Positions 9,101 to 17,638 of a stretch of 64,000 bases of DNA are shown in pieces. Below the pieces are notes generated by a model. The model was not told where the DNA came from. It did no database searches and worked only from the letters and a program-made list of their open reading frames with translations. Within the stretch, counting starts at the first letter, position 1. Each line of letters opens with the position of its first letter. This stretch comes from Pirellulales bacterium. Lineage in GTDB: Bacteria > Planctomycetota > Planctomycetia > Pirellulales > JAICIG01. The translations under genes and the position numbers were made by a program. The stretch covers positions 1 to 64,000 of the forward strand of contig JAICLL010000012.1 in assembly GCA_025927475.1 (NCBI GenBank), in the 5' to 3' direction.

Positions 9101-11882
9101 GCTTCTGGCGGCACACGACTATTGGCGCTTGCACGGGCTCGAAGTTGATCTCGTGATCGTGAACGACGATCCGAGCGGATACTTGGATGAGTTGAACGAG
9201 CAACTGCTCGCGTTGATCCGTGCCAGCGATTCGCATGGCTTGGCCGACAAACCAGGCGGCGTGTATCTGCGGAAGGCCGCCCAATTGAGCGACGACGATC
9301 GCAATTTGCTCGCAGCCGCAGCGCGGGTGGTGCTGGCGGGCAGCCGCGGTTCGTTGGCGGCCCAGGTCGATCGCCGCACGCGCGCGCCGCAGGTGGTCGA
9401 GCGTTTCGCGCCCCGCGCGCTGGCAGGCCAGCCTGCGGAAGAGAGCGATCCGCTTGAGGCGGCCGGCGGCTCGCTTCAGTTCGAAAATGGTCTCGGCGGC
9501 TTCACGCCCGACGGCCGCGAATATGCGATTCGCATCGTTCCGCGGGCCGGCGAGATTGACTTGCCTCCGGCGCCCTGGATCAATGTCATTGCCAATCGTC
9601 AGGCCGGGTTTTTGATCTCCGAAACGGGCGGCGGCTATACCTGGGCCGGCAATAGCCAGATGAATCGCCTGACGCCGTGGAACAATGATCCCGTCTCCGA
9701 TTCGCCCGGCGAGATTGTCTATCTGCGCGATGAAGCCACCGGCGATGTTTGGACGCCCACGCCGCTGCCGCTGGGACGCGACACCGCTACCACCGTCCGG
9801 CACGGGCAGGGTTACACCACGTTTGAGCGGCAAAGCCACGGCATCTGGCATGAGCTGACCGTGTTTGTGCCGGCCGAGCAGCCGCTGAAACTCGTGCGTT
9901 TGAAGCTGCGAAACGCGACGCGTCGACAACGCCGGCTGGCGGCGGTTTTTTACGCCGAGTGGGTGCTGGGCGGCAGCCGCGACGACGCCTCGATGCAAGT
10001 CATCACCGAGCTGGATGCCGAGAGCGGCGCGCTGCTGGCCCGAAATCCATTTGGCGGCGACTTTGCAACGCGAGTGGCTTTTGCCGATGTCAATCGCCGG
10101 CCGCATTCGGTAACCGCCGACCGCACGGAATTCTTGGGACGCAACGGTTCGCCCAGCCGGCCGGCTGCCTTGCAGCAAACGCATTTGTCGGGCAAAACCG
10201 GCGCGGGACTCGATCCCTGCGCCGCACTGATGGTGGAGGTCGAATTGCCGCCCGAGGGCGAGCAGGAGATCACCTTCTTGCTGGGCCAGGCTGAGACCGT
10301 GGATGAATGCCGGCGGCTGCTCGCCGAGTATCGCCAGCCGGCACAGGTGCAAGCATCGCTGGACGAAGTGTGCCATTGCTGGCACAAACTGCTGACCACG
10401 ATCGAAGTGCGCACGCCCGATCCCGCGCTCGATCTGCTGGTCAACCGCTGGCTGCTGTACCAGGTGCAAAGCTGCCGCGTGTGGGGCCGATCGGCGTTCT
10501 ACCAGTCGGGCGGGGCTTATGGCTTCCGCGATCAATTGCAAGATTCGATGGCGCTGGTCTATGCCAACCCGTTTGAAGCGCGCGAACATCTGTTGCGCGC
10601 GGCCAGCCGGCAGTTTCTGGAAGGCGATGTTCAACATTGGTGGCATCCGCCGACAGGCCGCGGCGTGCGTACCCGCTTTTCCGACGACCTGCTCTGGCTG
10701 CCGTTTGTTGCCGCACATTACGTCTCGACCACCGGCGACGCCGCTGTGCTCGATGAGCAGGTCTCGTTCTTGCGCTCCGCGCCGCTGCGGCCCGAGCAAG
10801 AAGAAGATTACGGGCTGCCGGAGGTCGTGCCGGGCGCCTCGCTCTATGAACATTGCGTCCGCGCGCTCGAGCATGGCAGCCGCCGCGGCCAGCATGGTTT
10901 GCCGCTCATGGGCACAGGCGACTGGAACGACGGCATGAACCGTGTAGGCGCCGGCGGCAAAGGCGAGAGCGTTTGGGACGCTTGGTTCTTGCTGGCCATC
11001 TTGCCGACCTGGACCGAACTCGCCACGCACCGCGGCGACGAGGAGCGGGCGGCCAAGTGGCGCCATCTTGCCGCGGAGCTGCGCGAGAGTATCGAGGCCC
11101 ACGCCTGGGACGGCGGTTGGTATCGGCGAGCGTATTTTGACGATGGCACACCGCTGGGCTCGCAGGAGAACACCGAGTGCCGCATCGACGCTATCGCCCA
11201 GGCCTGGTCGGTTATTTCTGGCGCGGCGCCCGATGGGCGCGCTCGGCAGGCCATGGACGCCGTCGATCGCTTGCTTGTGAAGCCCGACAAGCGGTTGATC
11301 ATGCTGCTCACGCCGCCGTTCGACCAGGGGCCGCTCGAGCCGGGCTACATCAAGGGCTATCTGCCGGGCATCCGTGAAAATGGCGGCCAGTATACGCACG
11401 CGGCCACCTGGGTGGTGGACGCGATGGCCCGGCTGGGCCGCGGCACGCGCGCCGTCGAGCTTTACGACCTGCTCAACCCGATCCATCATGCGCAGACGCG
11501 CGAGGACGTCGAGCGCTATCGCGTCGAGCCTTATGTGGTTGCCGCCGATATTTACAGCCAGCCGCCGCACGTGGGCCGGGGCGGCTGGACCTGGTATACC
11601 GGCTCGGCGGCCTGGATGTATCGCGTGGCGCTGGAATCGATCTTGGGTTTCCGCTTGCAGGGCGACCAGTTGCGCATCGAGCCATGCATCGCCGCCGATT
11701 GGCGCGAATACACGATCACGTATCGCCGCGGTTCAGCCACCTACATCATTCGCGTCGAGAATCCCGCCGGTGTTGAGCGAGGCGCCTCCACCGTAACCAT
11801 CGACGGCCAGCCTGCCGCGGACGGCATCATTCCGGTGGCGGACGACGGCCGCGAGCACCAGGTAGTGGTGCGGCTGGGGTGA
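3129..11882 (+). CDS. ndvB: Cyclic beta-1,2-glucan synthase-like protein (GT84 plus GH94-type phosphorylase domains, NdvB/ChvB family)
   Basis: 2917 aa; glycosyltransferase core (ITLDADTQLPREAAPRLVGTLDHPLNRP), tandem carbohydrate-binding/phosphorylase regions (GGYTWAGNSQMNRLTPWNNDPVSD, GTGDWNDGMNRVG). Confidence 0.92.
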   Translation: MTVSTERASAAAAASAAADRMLSFLRGDDTIRAEIFGVEGLENHARNLAAADRVGRVSAYPLHQRFLENGRELAETHRRIVEATTREETITTDAEWLLDNYHIIEDALREIRQDLPHGYYAQLPKLIDAPMRGLPRVYAIGIHLIAHTDSCLDETNVTRFVEAYQQVSPLTIGELWAVPIMLRLGLLENLRNLSRKMLAAWSERTRAAAWAERWTAVRETAEPTVAWLAEFIAQEPASGWSDAFVVRLMEALRDQGEEAVQAAEWLEKAIDERGTAFSEVLRREHQRQAASQVSVGNCVTSLRVLSSIDWSIFFDRTSLVEAILCGDPSGVYALQDFATKDRYRRTVEHLARRSHCKEEAVARRAVELAEAALAVSAARSSSNSAPQESVVPQSECQPLGQAGHKGRGYPPDQGRGGYPAAAHVGYYLIGPGRFEFRSELGYRPTLSEQFHEAVLAHPELVYFGSLIVITAALLAGALAGGRLLGEGWAALLVMAAAALLPASELALRLVHQMVTLLVPPRVLPKLDLRQGIPERCAAIVVMPSMLVRADSAQLLAERLEVHYLSNPDPHLWFALLTDFADAPNEHQPEDAAYVDDALRRIAALNERYCRHGPPRFFLFHRRRKFNPVQNGWMAWERKRGKLIEFNRLLRGARDTSFTVSSGDLRQLPRIRYVITLDADTQLPREAAPRLVGTLDHPLNRPRFDAAAGRVVEGYGVLQPRISFDLVSAHRTRFSRVWSKSAGLDPYTTASSDVYQDLFGRGSYIGKGIYDVDAFEAAVGNTFPENQVLSHDLIEGNYARCGLVSDIELVDDFPGRYHAYARREHRWARGDWQLLPRLSAAFASNDRTFAKQNTTLPLVERWKVLDNLRRSLVPLSLVLLLVLGWTVGPGSAWFWTLAALAVPAFPLIQVLLRAGRQPARRELAITAAQVALEIIFLAEQSYRLADAIARTLYRLYISGRNLLEWETAASAEQRLGDQQAAYWRSMWPAPALAASLCAIVLLVQPRGLLIAAPLLIAWAASPAVAWWMSQPPRRREAPLSAQQRQYLRRTARKTWFFFETFVGPQDHWLPPDNFQEDPKGQIAHRTSPTNIGLYLLSTLAAHDFGYLGLRDCIERLEHTFDTLDQLPKYQGHLFNWYDTQTLAVLDPPYVSTVDSGNLLASLWTLAEGLGEKLGRPLDVGAWAEGLGDALHLAEEAFRTLAPRPHLPDDLFERFAAAFASARAVLAEAPSDVSAAGAWLSGFLEQLEALNRHEQSLAAAVRETPEALARWLDRLQTQARSLAGDCAPWGSPPAQANEQRGQINSGDTIGGGHAPTQSASDADSHAAWKTRIDALIERIERFGERMRFKFLYNEPRHLFSIGYNHALGRLDNAHYDLLPSEARLTSFLAIARGEVPRKHWFQLGRHLSRAGGGTLLSWGGTMFEYLMPRLFFRRYPNTLLDMSCRGAVARQIEYGRQSRVPWGVSESGFNALDGNLDYQYQSFGVPGLGLKRGLSHDLVVAPYATALALAIDAPAAIQNLHVLAAARAEGPYGFYEAVDYTRDRLMERHRSAIVRSYMAHHQGMLLLALSNCLDHGRMTRRFHARPEVRATELLLQERAPDGAPYVEAHGDEATPPAVVRDFVPPLTRRIMSPDTPHPLTLLLSNGSYRVLVTNAGSGYSAWRDLDVTRWREDRTCDAWGQFCYVRDLRTGALWTSGHQPLCRPADRYEVRLNIDKAEFYRRDGNIETHQEITVSPENDAEIRRLTLTNHDSRSHDLELTSYAEIVLSPHRADRAHPAFGKLFLETEYLAGTRALVCRRRPRAADQSPHWAVHVLAVDGPMLGEVQYETDRCRFLGRGRTPERPQAIEPGAVLSGATGPVLDPVFSLRCRVRLTPGASMCIAFTTAVAVSREEALSLADQYHDFHSVNRAFELAWAHSQVQLRHLHLSSEEVHLFQRLASQVVYAGRTLRGSQKALLANCQGQPGLWRFGISGDKPIVLAHIGQSEQLALARQLLAAHDYWRLHGLEVDLVIVNDDPSGYLDELNEQLLALIRASDSHGLADKPGGVYLRKAAQLSDDDRNLLAAAARVVLAGSRGSLAAQVDRRTRAPQVVERFAPRALAGQPAEESDPLEAAGGSLQFENGLGGFTPDGREYAIRIVPRAGEIDLPPAPWINVIANRQAGFLISETGGGYTWAGNSQMNRLTPWNNDPVSDSPGEIVYLRDEATGDVWTPTPLPLGRDTATTVRHGQGYTTFERQSHGIWHELTVFVPAEQPLKLVRLKLRNATRRQRRLAAVFYAEWVLGGSRDDASMQVITELDAESGALLARNPFGGDFATRVAFADVNRRPHSVTADRTEFLGRNGSPSRPAALQQTHLSGKTGAGLDPCAALMVEVELPPEGEQEITFLLGQAETVDECRRLLAEYRQPAQVQASLDEVCHCWHKLLTTIEVRTPDPALDLLVNRWLLYQVQSCRVWGRSAFYQSGGAYGFRDQLQDSMALVYANPFEAREHLLRAASRQFLEGDVQHWWHPPTGRGVRTRFSDDLLWLPFVAAHYVSTTGDAAVLDEQVSFLRSAPLRPEQEEDYGLPEVVPGASLYEHCVRALEHGSRRGQHGLPLMGTGDWNDGMNRVGAGGKGESVWDAWFLLAILPTWTELATHRGDEERAAKWRHLAAELRESIEAHAWDGGWYRRAYFDDGTPLGSQENTECRIDAIAQAWSVISGAAPDGRARQAMDAVDRLLVKPDKRLIMLLTPPFDQGPLEPGYIKGYLPGIRENGGQYTHAATWVVDAMARLGRGTRAVELYDLLNPIHHAQTREDVERYRVEPYVVAADIYSQPPHVGRGGWTWYTGSAAWMYRVALESILGFRLQGDQLRIEPCIAADWREYTITYRRGSATYIIRVENPAGVERGASTVTIDGQPAADGIIPVADDGREHQVVVRLG
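4332..4360. repeat. Family C palindromic element inside ndvB
   Basis: GCCGGCCACAAGGGCCGGGGCTACCCGCC; core CCGGCC-acaag-GGCCGG. Confidence 0.7.
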
Positions 11883-11982
11883 TTTTGGATTTTAGATTTT
11901 GGGTTTTGGATTGGCGAGGTACCGAGAAGTGCGTGGCGTGCAACTTCGTTCGCCGGATCAACGGGACAAGTCGTAGGCGCGC

Positions 11983-12016
11983 AAAAAAAGCCGTCCGAGC
12001 GGCGGCTCGGACGGCT
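11983..12016 (-). terminator. Rho-independent terminator for the minus-strand MORN-repeat gene
   Basis: On minus strand AGCCGTCCGAGC-CGCC-GCTCGGACGGCT followed by T7. Confidence 0.9.
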
Positions 12017-12047
12017 GATCGTGGATTCCGGTGCGTGGAAAGCGCGC

Positions 12048-13304
12048 TTAGCGCTTCAACTGGCTGCGAATCTTCGGCGCCGCGGGATGGGGCAAGAGAG
12101 CGTTGTTCTTGCCTACCGCCGCCGGAACCGGAGCTTCGACCACTTTGCCTTCGGCGTGCGTCAGGTCGGCCGTTTCATGCACGCGGCCATTGGTGTCCCA
12201 CCAGCGCCAGCGGCCCGTCGGGTTGCCGTCGGCATATTCGCCCTGCGTCGAGCGTTGGCCGTTGGCGTGCCACCAGACCCATTTGCCGGTCTGCTTGCCG
12301 CTGTCGTAGGCGCCTTCCAAGGCCACCTGCCCGTTCTGGTACCACCAGAAGAATTTGCCGATTTGGAAATCGTTGCGATATTCGCCCTGCATCTGCTTCT
12401 GGCCGTTCTGGTACCACTGCGTCCAGGCGCCGTGCTTCTCGTCTTTGCCCTGCTTGATGTAGCTGGCCAGCTTGGCGTTCCACCAATCGTCGGGCGTCTG
12501 CACGATCTCTTTGGCATAGAGATACATGCCTTCCGACTTCTTCTGCTTGTTGCCGTAATAGTCGATCTTCGGGGCGAGCTTCCGGCCGGTTTGATAGGTG
12601 TCCTTCACGATCTGGCGGCCGTCGGCGTTCCACTCGTTGTACTCGCCGTCAATCTCGCCGTCGCGATAGTCGATCTCGCGCATCTTGCGGCCATTGGCAA
12701 AATACCAAACGGCCTTGCCGTCGCGGTTGCCGCCGGTAAAGTGCCATTCGCTGATCTTGCGCTGCTTGCTGTCGTAGATCGCCCACTTGCCGTTCAGCTT
12801 GCCGTTCTGGAACGTGGCCTGCGAAATGAACGGCCCGACAAACTGCTGATAGGGAATTTTCTGCAGCAAATCGAGGTCGGCGTTGCCGCGATACCAGCGG
12901 TTCCAGGTGCCGTCGCGCTCGCCGTTGCGATAGTGACCTTCGGCCAGCACGGTGCCGCGCTCGTCGAACAGTTTCCACGAGCCGTGGTTCACATAGTTGC
13001 CATCGGCGTCCTGAGTCACCTCGCGTTCGATTTTGACGCTTCCATTGGGGAAACGCTCGCGGATGATCTCAACCTCGCTCGACGCCTCGGACGACCGGTC
13101 GGCGCTCGACTCCTCGTCGGCCGTCGCCAGATCGTCGCGATATTCTTCGGGTTCGCCGGCGGCTTCGTTGGCCAGCAAAGCGGTGGCGGCCGGGTCACGG
13201 CCGAATTGGGGATAGCCGTACTGGGCGCGGGCTGGAATTGCTTCCAGCGACAGCACCAGGCAAGCAGCTAACGGAACTAACGGAAACGCCGGATAGCGAG
13301 CCAT
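12048..13304 (-). CDS. Exported MORN_2-repeat protein (YwqK family-like)
   Basis: Repeated G.Y.NG...G.W..WY.NG units; signal peptide; AAGGAGT ribosome binding site before ATG 13304. Confidence 0.85.
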   Translation of the reverse strand: MARYPAFPLVPLAACLVLSLEAIPARAQYGYPQFGRDPAATALLANEAAGEPEEYRDDLATADEESSADRSSEASSEVEIIRERFPNGSVKIEREVTQDADGNYVNHGSWKLFDERGTVLAEGHYRNGERDGTWNRWYRGNADLDLLQKIPYQQFVGPFISQATFQNGKLNGKWAIYDSKQRKISEWHFTGGNRDGKAVWYFANGRKMREIDYRDGEIDGEYNEWNADGRQIVKDTYQTGRKLAPKIDYYGNKQKKSEGMYLYAKEIVQTPDDWWNAKLASYIKQGKDEKHGAWTQWYQNGQKQMQGEYRNDFQIGKFFWWYQNGQVALEGAYDSGKQTGKWVWWHANGQRSTQGEYADGNPTGRWRWWDTNGRVHETADLTHAEGKVVEAPVPAAVGKNNALLPHPAAPKIRSQLKR

Positions 13305-13555
13305 TGCGCACTCCTTTAAGCAACAAACAAATCTGCGGGGCCGCCGGAACTCCACGGTTAGCTACGTTTATCGGCTCCCCATGTGTGGGAGCTTCGCGTT
13401 TTTCAGCCGTTTCACCGGCCGAAAATGGTTTTGGGGGGCTTTCGCCCGCTGATTCAGGGAGCGTGGGAAGACTGGGCGAAATGTGCTGGTTTTCGTAGAA
13501 TCGGGAAGTACGGAGTGCCAGGAAGGGAATGAGGCCAGAGCGAGAAGGGGATGCA

Positions 13556-13858
13556 ATGGATTCAGAAACCGTTCGTCAGCGGATCGACGAGCTGAAGGAC
13601 CGCGACATGGTGATCCGGCAACGAGCGGTGGACGCCCTCCGCCAACTCGGGCCGGAGGCCAAATCGGCGGTGCCGGCCCTCACGGCCGCCTTGCGCGATT
13701 CATCGTGCGGGGTGCGTCGCCGGGCTGCCGAGGCCCTGGGAGCGGTGGGCGCGGAAGCCCGTTCGTCGGTGCCCGCACTCACGGAGGCCCTGCGCGACCG
13801 CATTCACACCGTCCGCGACGCCGCCCGTGCCGCGCTGGAGAAAATCGGCAAGGCCTGA
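13556..13858 (+). CDS. HEAT-repeat domain protein
   Basis: Three helical repeats (VDALRQLGPEAKSAVPALTAALRDSSCGVRRRAAEALGAVG..). Confidence 0.85.
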   Translation: MDSETVRQRIDELKDRDMVIRQRAVDALRQLGPEAKSAVPALTAALRDSSCGVRRRAAEALGAVGAEARSSVPALTEALRDRIHTVRDAARAALEKIGKA

Positions 13859-13883
13859 AAGCTGTGGGTCTCCCGCATTTGCT

Positions 13884-14792
13884 TCACGGGTGCTCAAACG
13901 ACAGCCGATGGCCGTACAGCGCCTCGGTGATTTTGGCCCAGGCGTCTTTCAGGCTCAGAGCCGGAAACTCCATTTTCTCCCGATCGGTTTCGCCCAGGCC
14001 CAGCCGGCCGGCCTCCCAAAGATGCCGCACCGCCTGTGGGCTGAAACCCAACAAGCGCGCTCCCACGATGTCGGCGGCCACCGCGTCGCGGCTGGCGATG
14101 GCGATGCCCGTCTCGACCGCATGGCCCATCAAGGGGCCGGTGCCAATCATCGCCGGATGCCCCACCGTCACCGCCAGGTGAATCGGGAACCGCTTGGCCA
14201 TCGACGCGATGAACGAGTGCATGTCGTCAAAAAACGACTGCTCGTGCTTTTCCTTCGAACGGGGGTGGCCGTAGTAATCGGCGGCAGGATACGACATAGC
14301 GATGTTCTTCAGCGCCAGCGTGACCGTGGCGGTGGAGTGCAATTTGAGCTGATTCACGGCCACCAGCGTTTCGTACTCCAGCACGCGCGGGTTGACGGTC
14401 ACCTTTTGCTGCGGTCCGCGCACGTCTTTCTCGGGCGCGTAGGGCAACTCGACTTCGACGAACGGCGGGCGATTATGATCGAAAAACGTCGCACCCTCTT
14501 CGCCGACCACGTCCATCAGGCCGGCGATACGAAACACGTCGTCGGTTTCCGCCGCCCCGGCGCCGCCGGTGACCACCAACTCTTTCGGACCAAACTGTTT
14601 CAAGTGGCGAAGCACGGCTCGCAGCGTATCGGGCTGGGTGACGCCGGTGGTGTCGCTTTTCGATGCCCAGGTGTCGTTGGGTTTGACGGCCACGAGCTTG
14701 CCCGAAATCAGGTCGTTGAGCTCCAAATGTCCCAGGGCCTGTTCGATGGCCTGCTGGATGTCAGAATGGTGGGTAATTGCGACTTTGGCCAT
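13884..14792 (-). CDS. DUF362 domain-containing protein
   Basis: MAKVAITHHSDIQQAIEQALGHLELNDLISGKLVAVKPNDTWASK..; gene orientation supported over the 333-aa antisense ORF. Confidence 0.8.
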   Translation of the reverse strand: MAKVAITHHSDIQQAIEQALGHLELNDLISGKLVAVKPNDTWASKSDTTGVTQPDTLRAVLRHLKQFGPKELVVTGGAGAAETDDVFRIAGLMDVVGEEGATFFDHNRPPFVEVELPYAPEKDVRGPQQKVTVNPRVLEYETLVAVNQLKLHSTATVTLALKNIAMSYPAADYYGHPRSKEKHEQSFFDDMHSFIASMAKRFPIHLAVTVGHPAMIGTGPLMGHAVETGIAIASRDAVAADIVGARLLGFSPQAVRHLWEAGRLGLGETDREKMEFPALSLKDAWAKITEALYGHRLSFEHP

Positions 14793-14903
14793 GTCGGGCT
14801 GCCTGGCTGGCGGTTGGGATGGGCGTGAAAGCTGCGAAGAAACAGGCGGGAGCAATTGGCGCGCCCTCGACTGCCGTGCGCCGGGATGCCACAATCGAGT
14901 CGT

Positions 14904-15185
14904 ATGCTGATACCCCAGTTCTCACTTCGGGCGATTCTGGCGGCGACCGCCGTGTGCGGCTTTTTTTCGTTGATTGGGGCGGCGGCCCTGCGCGGCTCGC
15001 CCTCGGCGGCGGCGATCAGCCTGGCGCTGTTGACGCTGGTCGTGATGCTGGCAGTTCACGGGCTGGTGTTTTTCGCGGTGTGGCTGTTTTCGCTGATATT
15101 GCCCGGCCGGCGCGCCGCGCTCGGGCAGTCCCCCTTTGCGCCGCCACCATCACATTCACCCGAAAACCGCACGGTGCAATCATGA
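14904..15185 (+). CDS. Small two-TM membrane protein
   Basis: MLIPQFSLRAILAATAVCGFFSLIGAAAL..; ATGA overlap with downstream gene. Confidence 0.65.
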   Translation: MLIPQFSLRAILAATAVCGFFSLIGAAALRGSPSAAAISLALLTLVVMLAVHGLVFFAVWLFSLILPGRRAALGQSPFAPPPSHSPENRTVQS

Positions 15186-17638
15186 TCGCGTGCTTGCCGA
15201 TTGATCTTGGGTGGCTGGGGCAGAGGCTTGGCGATGCCCCGGCTGATTGCCTGCCGGGCAAGCAAGCTGTTTTGATCGTCGACGACCTGGAACACGATCG
15301 CCGCCCGATGGTGGGACTCGCTGCGCTCGGCCCACCCTACGGCATTTTCCTCCTGCTAGCCTTGTGCTTCACTGCGGCCGTGTGCCACCCACGGTCGGCT
15401 TTCGCCCAGACCGGCGCGAACATCACCACCAAGGGAAACGGCCTGTCGCTCACGCTCAGCACCCAATGGCTCGACGGCGGCGGCTATCGACCGTTGCGCG
15501 TCGAGATTGTCCCGGCGGCGGCGCCGGTGGCCGACCGTACCGTACACGTCGAGTTCACGGGCAAGAGTTGGGCCTTCCGCAGCCGCGAGATCTTGGTGAG
15601 TCAGGACATCGAAGTGCCCGCCGGCAGCACGCAGGTTGAGGCCACGCTCAGCGTGCCGCAGCATTTCACCTGGCAGCAGTTTCAGTTGGAAGTCTGGGTC
15701 GATGGCCGCTATTCCAAAACGCTCTCGCAGAAAAACATCGGCATGGTCGGTGGTGTTTGGAACGGCTGGCAAGAAGGAATGCCCAACATTTTGGTGGTGA
15801 CTGCTCCAGTAGCTTCCGCTGTTTCGCTCGTCGGTCCCGCGCCGACCGGGCCTGCAATGACCGTGGTCGTTGCCGATCCGGGCAGCGGCGAACTGGCTAA
15901 GTTGTTTCCCGAGAATGCCAATGTTCAGGCAGGCTATCGCACGGCCACCACCATCGCCCAGCCCGCGAACACCGCCGCGCCCGCCGTTCCGCTCTATACG
16001 CTGATGGCGGTGCCGCTCGACCTCTTGCCGCCGCGCTGGATCGATTACACCAGTCTCGACCTGGTTTGTATTTCGCTAACTCAGCTTGAGCAACTGGCCG
16101 CGAAGCATCCCAGCCGCTGGCAGGCCCTCCGCGACTGGACCGCGGCGGGGGGAAACCTGATCGTCTCGGGCGCCGGTGCAAACTTCGAAAACCTCAGCAG
16201 CCTCGATCGTCGACTCAACGAGCGCAGCGCTGGCCTCCGCAATCCAAACGGCAACGAGGCGGCAACTCCGGCCCCTCCGGCGAGCGAGTGGCACAAGCCA
16301 AGCCCCGCCGATGATCTGGGCCGATTGAAAGATGCTCCCGCGCAACCGGCCTCTGGGAACGTCAATTCATTTGGCGGCTACGCCACGCCCGCACCTGCAT
16401 CGGCTGGGGCGCCAGGAACCACGCCCCCGGCGGCGGCGACCACGGAATCCGCGCCCGCCGAAATTCCCGCCAGGTTCATGCTGCGTCCGCTCGAATTGGG
16501 CATGATCGTCGCCACAACCTCCGACAATGTTTTCAAAGAACCGAAGCAACACTGGGCCTGGATGCTCAATTCGCTGACGGCCGATCGCTGGATGTGGTAT
16601 CGGCGGCACGGGCTTTCGTACGAACGCAGCAATCCAAACTTCTGGGACTGGTTAATCGCGGGCGTGGGGCTGGCGCCGGTCAGCGAATTCCGCATCTTGA
16701 TCTCGGTGTTTGTGCTGGCAATCGGCCCGCTGAATTACTATTGGCTCAGGCGGCGCGGCAAATTGCACCTGCTGGTGTTGATTGTGCCGCTGGCGGCGCT
16801 GGCGGTCACCGGCAGCTTGTTTGGCTACGCGCTCATCGCCGACGGGCTCGATGTGCGCGTGCGCTCGCGCAGCTTCACGCAAATCGACCAGCGCGCGGGC
16901 CGGGCGGTCTGCTGGGCGCGCAACTCGTACTACGCGGGGCTGGCGCCGTCATCGCTCGTCTTTCCAACGGACGTGGCGGTGTTTCCGTTGGCAATCAATG
17001 AATCTGACGAGAGCGACGCTCCGTATCGACATAGCGTGCTGTGGACGGACGACGAGCAACGGCTGGTGAGCGGTTGGCTCGCCTCGCGGACGCCGACGCA
17101 GTTCATTACGGTGCGCTCGCGGCCCAGCCAGGCCGGCATCAAATTCGGCCGCACCGGCCGCGGACCCCAGATCGAGAATCGCCTGGGAACGCGAATCGTC
17201 CGATTGCTGCTGGCCGACGGCGATGGCAAGCATTACCGCGCGGCGGGCGTGGAAGCCGGCGCTCGGGCCGAGTTGCAACCGGTCGAGCCGGCCAGCGAAG
17301 AAGTCGAAATCTGGCAAGCGGTCATGGACCATCGGCCGGGCGTGCCCATGGGATTTACGCCACAGATGGATTACGGATTCATCGGCCGCCGCCGCGGTTG
17401 GTATTACGGTCAGAACACCAATTTGCCGGCGCCCAGCCAAGACACGAGCCGGCTCGAAGCCGCCCTGCGATCGGCCATCGTCGGCCCAAGTGGACGCTCG
17501 GTGCATCTCAAGCCGACCGGTTTTCCGCTGTCGCCGCGCAGCTACCTGGCCGTCGTCGAGCGTTCGCCCGAGGTGGAGTTTGGCGTCAGCGGCCCGCGCG
17601 AAGAAAACAGCCTGCACGTCGTCGTGGGGAGCTGGTGA
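15182..17638 (+). CDS. Large membrane-anchored protein, ABC-operon associated, function unknown
   Basis: Continuous ORF; signal-like GIFLLLALCFTAAVCHPRSAFAQ; two TM segments FRILISVFVLAIGPLNYYWLRRRGK..; start at 15182 or 15308 uncertain because dispersed repeats lie in this region. Confidence 0.75.
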   Translation: MIACLPIDLGWLGQRLGDAPADCLPGKQAVLIVDDLEHDRRPMVGLAALGPPYGIFLLLALCFTAAVCHPRSAFAQTGANITTKGNGLSLTLSTQWLDGGGYRPLRVEIVPAAAPVADRTVHVEFTGKSWAFRSREILVSQDIEVPAGSTQVEATLSVPQHFTWQQFQLEVWVDGRYSKTLSQKNIGMVGGVWNGWQEGMPNILVVTAPVASAVSLVGPAPTGPAMTVVVADPGSGELAKLFPENANVQAGYRTATTIAQPANTAAPAVPLYTLMAVPLDLLPPRWIDYTSLDLVCISLTQLEQLAAKHPSRWQALRDWTAAGGNLIVSGAGANFENLSSLDRRLNERSAGLRNPNGNEAATPAPPASEWHKPSPADDLGRLKDAPAQPASGNVNSFGGYATPAPASAGAPGTTPPAAATTESAPAEIPARFMLRPLELGMIVATTSDNVFKEPKQHWAWMLNSLTADRWMWYRRHGLSYERSNPNFWDWLIAGVGLAPVSEFRILISVFVLAIGPLNYYWLRRRGKLHLLVLIVPLAALAVTGSLFGYALIADGLDVRVRSRSFTQIDQRAGRAVCWARNSYYAGLAPSSLVFPTDVAVFPLAINESDESDAPYRHSVLWTDDEQRLVSGWLASRTPTQFITVRSRPSQAGIKFGRTGRGPQIENRLGTRIVRLLLADGDGKHYRAAGVEAGARAELQPVEPASEEVEIWQAVMDHRPGVPMGFTPQMDYGFIGRRRGWYYGQNTNLPAPSQDTSRLEAALRSAIVGPSGRSVHLKPTGFPLSPRSYLAVVERSPEVEFGVSGPREENSLHVVVGSW
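15211..15243. repeat. Family A palindrome arm
   Basis: GTGGCTGGGGCAGAGGCTTGGCGATGCCCCGGC. Confidence 0.85.
15310..15342. repeat. Family B palindrome
   Basis: GGTGGGACTCGCTGCGCTCGGCCCACCCTACGG. Confidence 0.85.

Noticed and set aside
8922-11570. 882-aa minus-strand ORF
   Set aside because: Antisense shadow of ndvB in high-GC sequence; Arg/Ala/Gln-rich with no domain signature
13374-13392. GCTCCC-catgtgt-GGGAGC as a terminator
   Set aside because: Weak stem, T tract displaced, lies upstream of the MORN gene rather than at a gene end
13827-14828. 333-aa plus-strand ORF
   Set aside because: Antisense to the DUF362 gene, which has clear protein-like sequence
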